Assembly: GCA_910574345.1 (NCBI GenBank)
Contig: CAJSZV010000004.1
Location: forward strand, 1 to 64,000
Direction: 5' to 3'
Source of the DNA: Clostridiaceae bacterium
Lineage (GTDB): Bacteria; Bacillota; Clostridia; Lachnospirales; Lachnospiraceae
Length of the DNA: 64,000 bases
The notes beneath the pieces were generated by a model that worked only from the letters and a program-made list of their open reading frames with translations, ran no database searches and had not been told where the DNA came from. The position numbers and the translations under genes were made by a program. Shown in pieces: positions 61,515 through 64,000 of the stretch (the stretch's first letter is position 1; each line of letters opens with the position of its first letter).

Positions 61515-62351
61515 ATGAAACATATTTTTTTAAACCTGAAACGCTTTGATGTCCCCAGGGAGTTAGGGGGAGTCAACGGGATCGCTCCCATAGCCTCATG
61601 GGGAAGCTACATCATAGAACACACTCAGGAGCACCTGAAAGCTTATGACAAAGACCAGGTGGAGTTTGTCATGTATTTTCCTGAGGCTCATCTGATTCCC
61701 GCCCTGTCGGCCCTGTGTCCCCACAGTCCCGTGAAAGTGGGATGCCAGGGCGTGTACCGGGAGGACACAAGCACAGGCGGCAACTTCGGAGCCTTTACCA
61801 CCAACCGGACGGCCAACAGCGTGAAGGCTCTGGGGTGCACAGCTGTCATCATCGGCCACTGCGAGGAGCGCCGGGACAAGGCGGGAGTGCTGGCGGAGGC
61901 CGGGGTTACGGACACGGCGGCAGTGAACCGTCTGCTGAACAAGGAGATCGGAGCGGCAGTGAAGGCCGGACTTTCCGTGCTGTACTGCATCGGCGAGACT
62001 GCCGAGGAACAGCCAAGATGGCAGGAGGTCCTGGAGGAACAGCTGACAACAGGACTGAAAGGTGTGGACCGGACCAGGGTCACCATCGCCTATGAGCCTG
62101 TGTGGGCCATCGGGCCTGGGAAGGTGCCGCCGGATGAGGCCTACATTACCAAGATCGGAACCTTTGTGAAAGAGGTGACAGGAGGCATGGATGTGGTCTA
62201 CGGCGGAGGCTTAAAGACGGACAATGCCCGGATGCTTGCTTCTGTCCCGGTTATGGACGGCGGTCTCATCGCCCTGACCCGGTTTGCAGGAGAGATCGGA
62301 TATTACCCCGATGAGTATCTGGAGATTATAGGAACCTATATGGGAAAGTAA
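61515..62351 (+). CDS. Triosephosphate isomerase-like enzyme, divergent
   Basis: A 278-aa TIM barrel. Catalytic residues are conserved: Asn and Lys in FLNLKRF, His in GHCEERR and Glu in AYEPVWAIG. The phosphate loops are altered: loop 6 IGTGK is IGPGK, loop 7 YGGS is YGGGL, and loop 8 LVGGAS is LIALTRF. It is also longer than standard TIM (about 250). It may isomerise a different aldose/ketose pair, such as a tetrose or a sulfonated triose. The ATG follows AAAGGAGAAC. Confidence 0.82.
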   Translation: MKHIFLNLKRFDVPRELGGVNGIAPIASWGSYIIEHTQEHLKAYDKDQVEFVMYFPEAHLIPALSALCPHSPVKVGCQGVYREDTSTGGNFGAFTTNRTANSVKALGCTAVIIGHCEERRDKAGVLAEAGVTDTAAVNRLLNKEIGAAVKAGLSVLYCIGETAEEQPRWQEVLEEQLTTGLKGVDRTRVTIAYEPVWAIGPGKVPPDEAYITKIGTFVKEVTGGMDVVYGGGLKTDNARMLASVPVMDGGLIALTRFAGEIGYYPDEYLEIIGTYMGK

Positions 62352-62366
62352 AAGGAGGTATTTGAC

Positions 62367-63866
62367 ATGAAACTTTCATTTGAGTATGGCCAGGGGTTGA
62401 TGACGGCAGAACTGCCTGACACTACGGATGTGTTTATTCCCGGTGAGACCGTTCCCGACCCGCCCTGTATCCCGGAGGACCAGATCGAGGCGAAGACGTT
62501 GGAGTCCATCCGCAATCCCATGGGAATGGAGCCTCTCTCCAAGCTGGCCCGCAGGGGTTCCAAGGTTACCATCGTATTCCCGGACCGGGTAAAGGGAGGC
62601 GAACAGCCCACTTCCCACAGGAAAGTGTCCATTAAGCTGATTCTCAAAGAGCTTTATGACGCGGGAGTGGAGAAAAAGGATATTCTTCTCATCTGTTCCA
62701 ATGGTCTCCATCGCAAGAACACGGAGCAGGAGATAAGGGGCGTTCTGGGTGACGAGCTTTTCCATGAGTTCTGGCATACCCATCAGATCATCAACCACGA
62801 CAGCGAGGATTATGATCATCTGGTGGATCTGGGAACCACCCAAAGAGGGGATCCGGTTCTGATGAACAAGTATGTCTATGACAGCGATGTAGCCATCCTC
62901 ATCGGCCACACCCAGGGAAACCCCTACGGCGGATATTCCGGCGGCTACAAACACTGCGCCACGGGAATCACCCACTGGCGGTCCATTGCCTCCCATCATG
63001 TTCCTGAGGTAATGCACAGGCAGGACTTTACGCCCGTAAGCGGAACCTCTCTCATGCGCACCAAGTTCGACGAGATCGGCCAGCATATGGAAGCGTGCAT
63101 GGGAAAGAAGTTTTTCTGCTGTGACGCGGTGCTGGACACCAGGTCACGCCAGATCGAGATCAACAGCGGCTATGCCAAGGTGATGCAGCCCCATTCCTGG
63201 ATTGCGGCGGACAAGCGCACCTATGTGCCCTGGGCCGAGAAGAAATATGACGTGATGATATTCGGAATGCCTCAGTTTTTCCATTATGGAGAGGGCATGG
63301 GAACCAATCCCATTATGCTTATGCAGGCCATCTCCGCCCAGGTGATCCGCCACAAGAGGATTATGAGCGACCGCTGCGTGATCATCTGTTCTTCCATCTG
63401 CAACGGATACTTCCACGACGAACTGTGGCCCTACACACGGGAAATGTATGACATGTTCCAGAAGGATTACATGAACACCCTGCCGGATATGAACCGATAC
63501 GGAGAGTATTTTGCCACCAACCAGGAATATATCCGCAAATACCGCTACTGCAACGCCTTCCATCCCTTCCACGGCTTTTCCATGATCAGCTGCGGCCACA
63601 TCGCGGAGATGAATACATCGGCCATCTATCTGTGCGGCGCCCAGGAACCGGGCTTTGCCAGAGGCATGGGGCTGAAAACAAGAGCCACCATTGAGGAAGC
63701 CTTAGAAGATGCTAAAAAGAAGTTCGTAGGGCCAAATCCCAACATTTTAGCCCTTCCTAAGACCTTTAAGCTCAGCGCGGTCCATCTGATGATGAAGGAT
63801 GATGTGTATACCGGAAAAGGCGCAGAAGACTGCCATTGCATGGCCCACCAGCATATGCACGGATAG
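62367..63866 (+). CDS. LarA-like (DUF2088) racemase/epimerase domain protein
   Basis: A 499-aa protein of the nickel-pincer lactate racemase superfamily. NGLHRKNTEQE matches the LarA segment with a catalytic His. GGYSGGYKHCATG supplies the Lys (LarA K184), and 16 residues later HH (H200 position) in SIASHHVPE. It could racemise or epimerise an alpha-hydroxy acid. LarA homologues act on lactate, malate, gluconate-type acids and others. No larB, larC or larE is in the window, so the cofactor would come from elsewhere. AAAGGAGGTATTTGAC precedes the ATG. Confidence 0.78.
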   Translation: MKLSFEYGQGLMTAELPDTTDVFIPGETVPDPPCIPEDQIEAKTLESIRNPMGMEPLSKLARRGSKVTIVFPDRVKGGEQPTSHRKVSIKLILKELYDAGVEKKDILLICSNGLHRKNTEQEIRGVLGDELFHEFWHTHQIINHDSEDYDHLVDLGTTQRGDPVLMNKYVYDSDVAILIGHTQGNPYGGYSGGYKHCATGITHWRSIASHHVPEVMHRQDFTPVSGTSLMRTKFDEIGQHMEACMGKKFFCCDAVLDTRSRQIEINSGYAKVMQPHSWIAADKRTYVPWAEKKYDVMIFGMPQFFHYGEGMGTNPIMLMQAISAQVIRHKRIMSDRCVIICSSICNGYFHDELWPYTREMYDMFQKDYMNTLPDMNRYGEYFATNQEYIRKYRYCNAFHPFHGFSMISCGHIAEMNTSAIYLCGAQEPGFARGMGLKTRATIEEALEDAKKKFVGPNPNILALPKTFKLSAVHLMMKDDVYTGKGAEDCHCMAHQHMHG

Positions 63867-63896
63867 AATTTTTTCGAGAAAGAGAAGGAGGAGATT

Positions 63897-64000
63897 ATGC
63901 CATTAATTCCATTACGCCCCTTATTGGAGGCAACGGTTACATATGGGTTCGGCCAGGGAGCTTTTAATGTCAACGCCGTGGCCCAGGCAAAAGCAGCCAT
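63897..64000 (+). CDS. Class II fructose-bisphosphate aldolase-like protein (start only)
   Basis: The first 34 codons are in the window: an N-terminal PLIPLRPLLEATVTYG followed by GAFNVNAVAQAKAA, which is the start of class II (zinc) ketose-bisphosphate aldolases. The gene continues past the right edge. It completes the upper-glycolysis-like series of the operon. AGAAGGAGGAGATT precedes the ATG. The actual ketose substrate cannot be judged from this fragment. Confidence 0.75.
   Translation, partial: MPLIPLRPLLEATVTYGFGQGAFNVNAVAQAKAA

Noticed and set aside
1-64000. tRNA, rRNA or riboswitch genes
   Set aside because: No cloverleaf, rRNA-like sequence or known riboswitch core was recognised on either strand by reading; a covariance-model search was not possible.

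Overview
The window looks like a chromosomal segment of a gut-type Lachnospiraceae (Clostridium cluster XIVa, near Enterocloster/Lachnoclostridium/Hungatella). This is judged from overall gene content, strong AGGAGG ribosome binding sites, TTGACA/TATAAT promoters, a mid-range base composition, HisZ-type histidine synthesis, and LplB/YtcP-type sugar importers paired with an AraC/Cache regulator. No tRNA, rRNA, CRISPR array, phage or intact insertion sequence was found. Genus is an inference.

Bases 1-27161 are a housekeeping run, all on the + strand: nadE, a SpoU-type RNA methylase, NfeD plus SPFH membrane proteins, a patatin, argF, birA, mutY, a lipid kinase, rpoD, queH, an HPr-like protein and a split histidine cluster. 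hisZ-hisG-hisD-hisB are separated by about 7 kb (LRR membrane protein, topB, dCMP deaminase, TetR, YbaK, Dus) from hisA and a three-part hisIE carrying a degenerate HisF-like barrel. pepT follows. hisC, hisH and hisF are not in the window.

Bases 27247-35431 are mixed: a minus-strand amidohydrolase with a cysteine-rich CCG-like protein, a cytoplasmic GH13 enzyme with a charged tail, an Rpn-like nuclease with a KEGI repeat, a split threonine/serine exporter, a nucleoside phosphorylase, and the remains of an AAA-ATPase/nuclease gene.

Bases 35432-50461 form a Gram-positive-type locus for an acidic, probably sulfated glycan. A sulfatase is divergent from an operon encoding a binding lipoprotein, two permeases, a second sulfatase, a GH88 unsaturated glucuronyl hydrolase, a DUF3604 PHP-like protein, a DUF2264 protein, an unassigned lyase/hydrolase-like protein and a membrane AraC regulator. 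The enzymes lack signal peptides, so oligosaccharides are probably imported and then desulfated and cut in the cytoplasm.

Bases 50534-64000 hold a LacI regulator divergent from a sulfonate/taurine-type ABC transporter (permease, ATPase, lipoprotein), then a histidine kinase/response regulator pair and a tight operon of glycolysis-like paralogues: NagB-like, NagA-like, glucose-6-phosphate isomerase-like, phosphofructokinase-like, triosephosphate isomerase-like, LarA-like and a class II aldolase cut by the window end. Core catalytic residues are mostly kept, but the phosphate-binding loops of at least three enzymes are altered. This set is the best candidate for an undescribed pathway: a parallel Embden-Meyerhof route for an unusual, perhaps differently charged, amino or acidic sugar.
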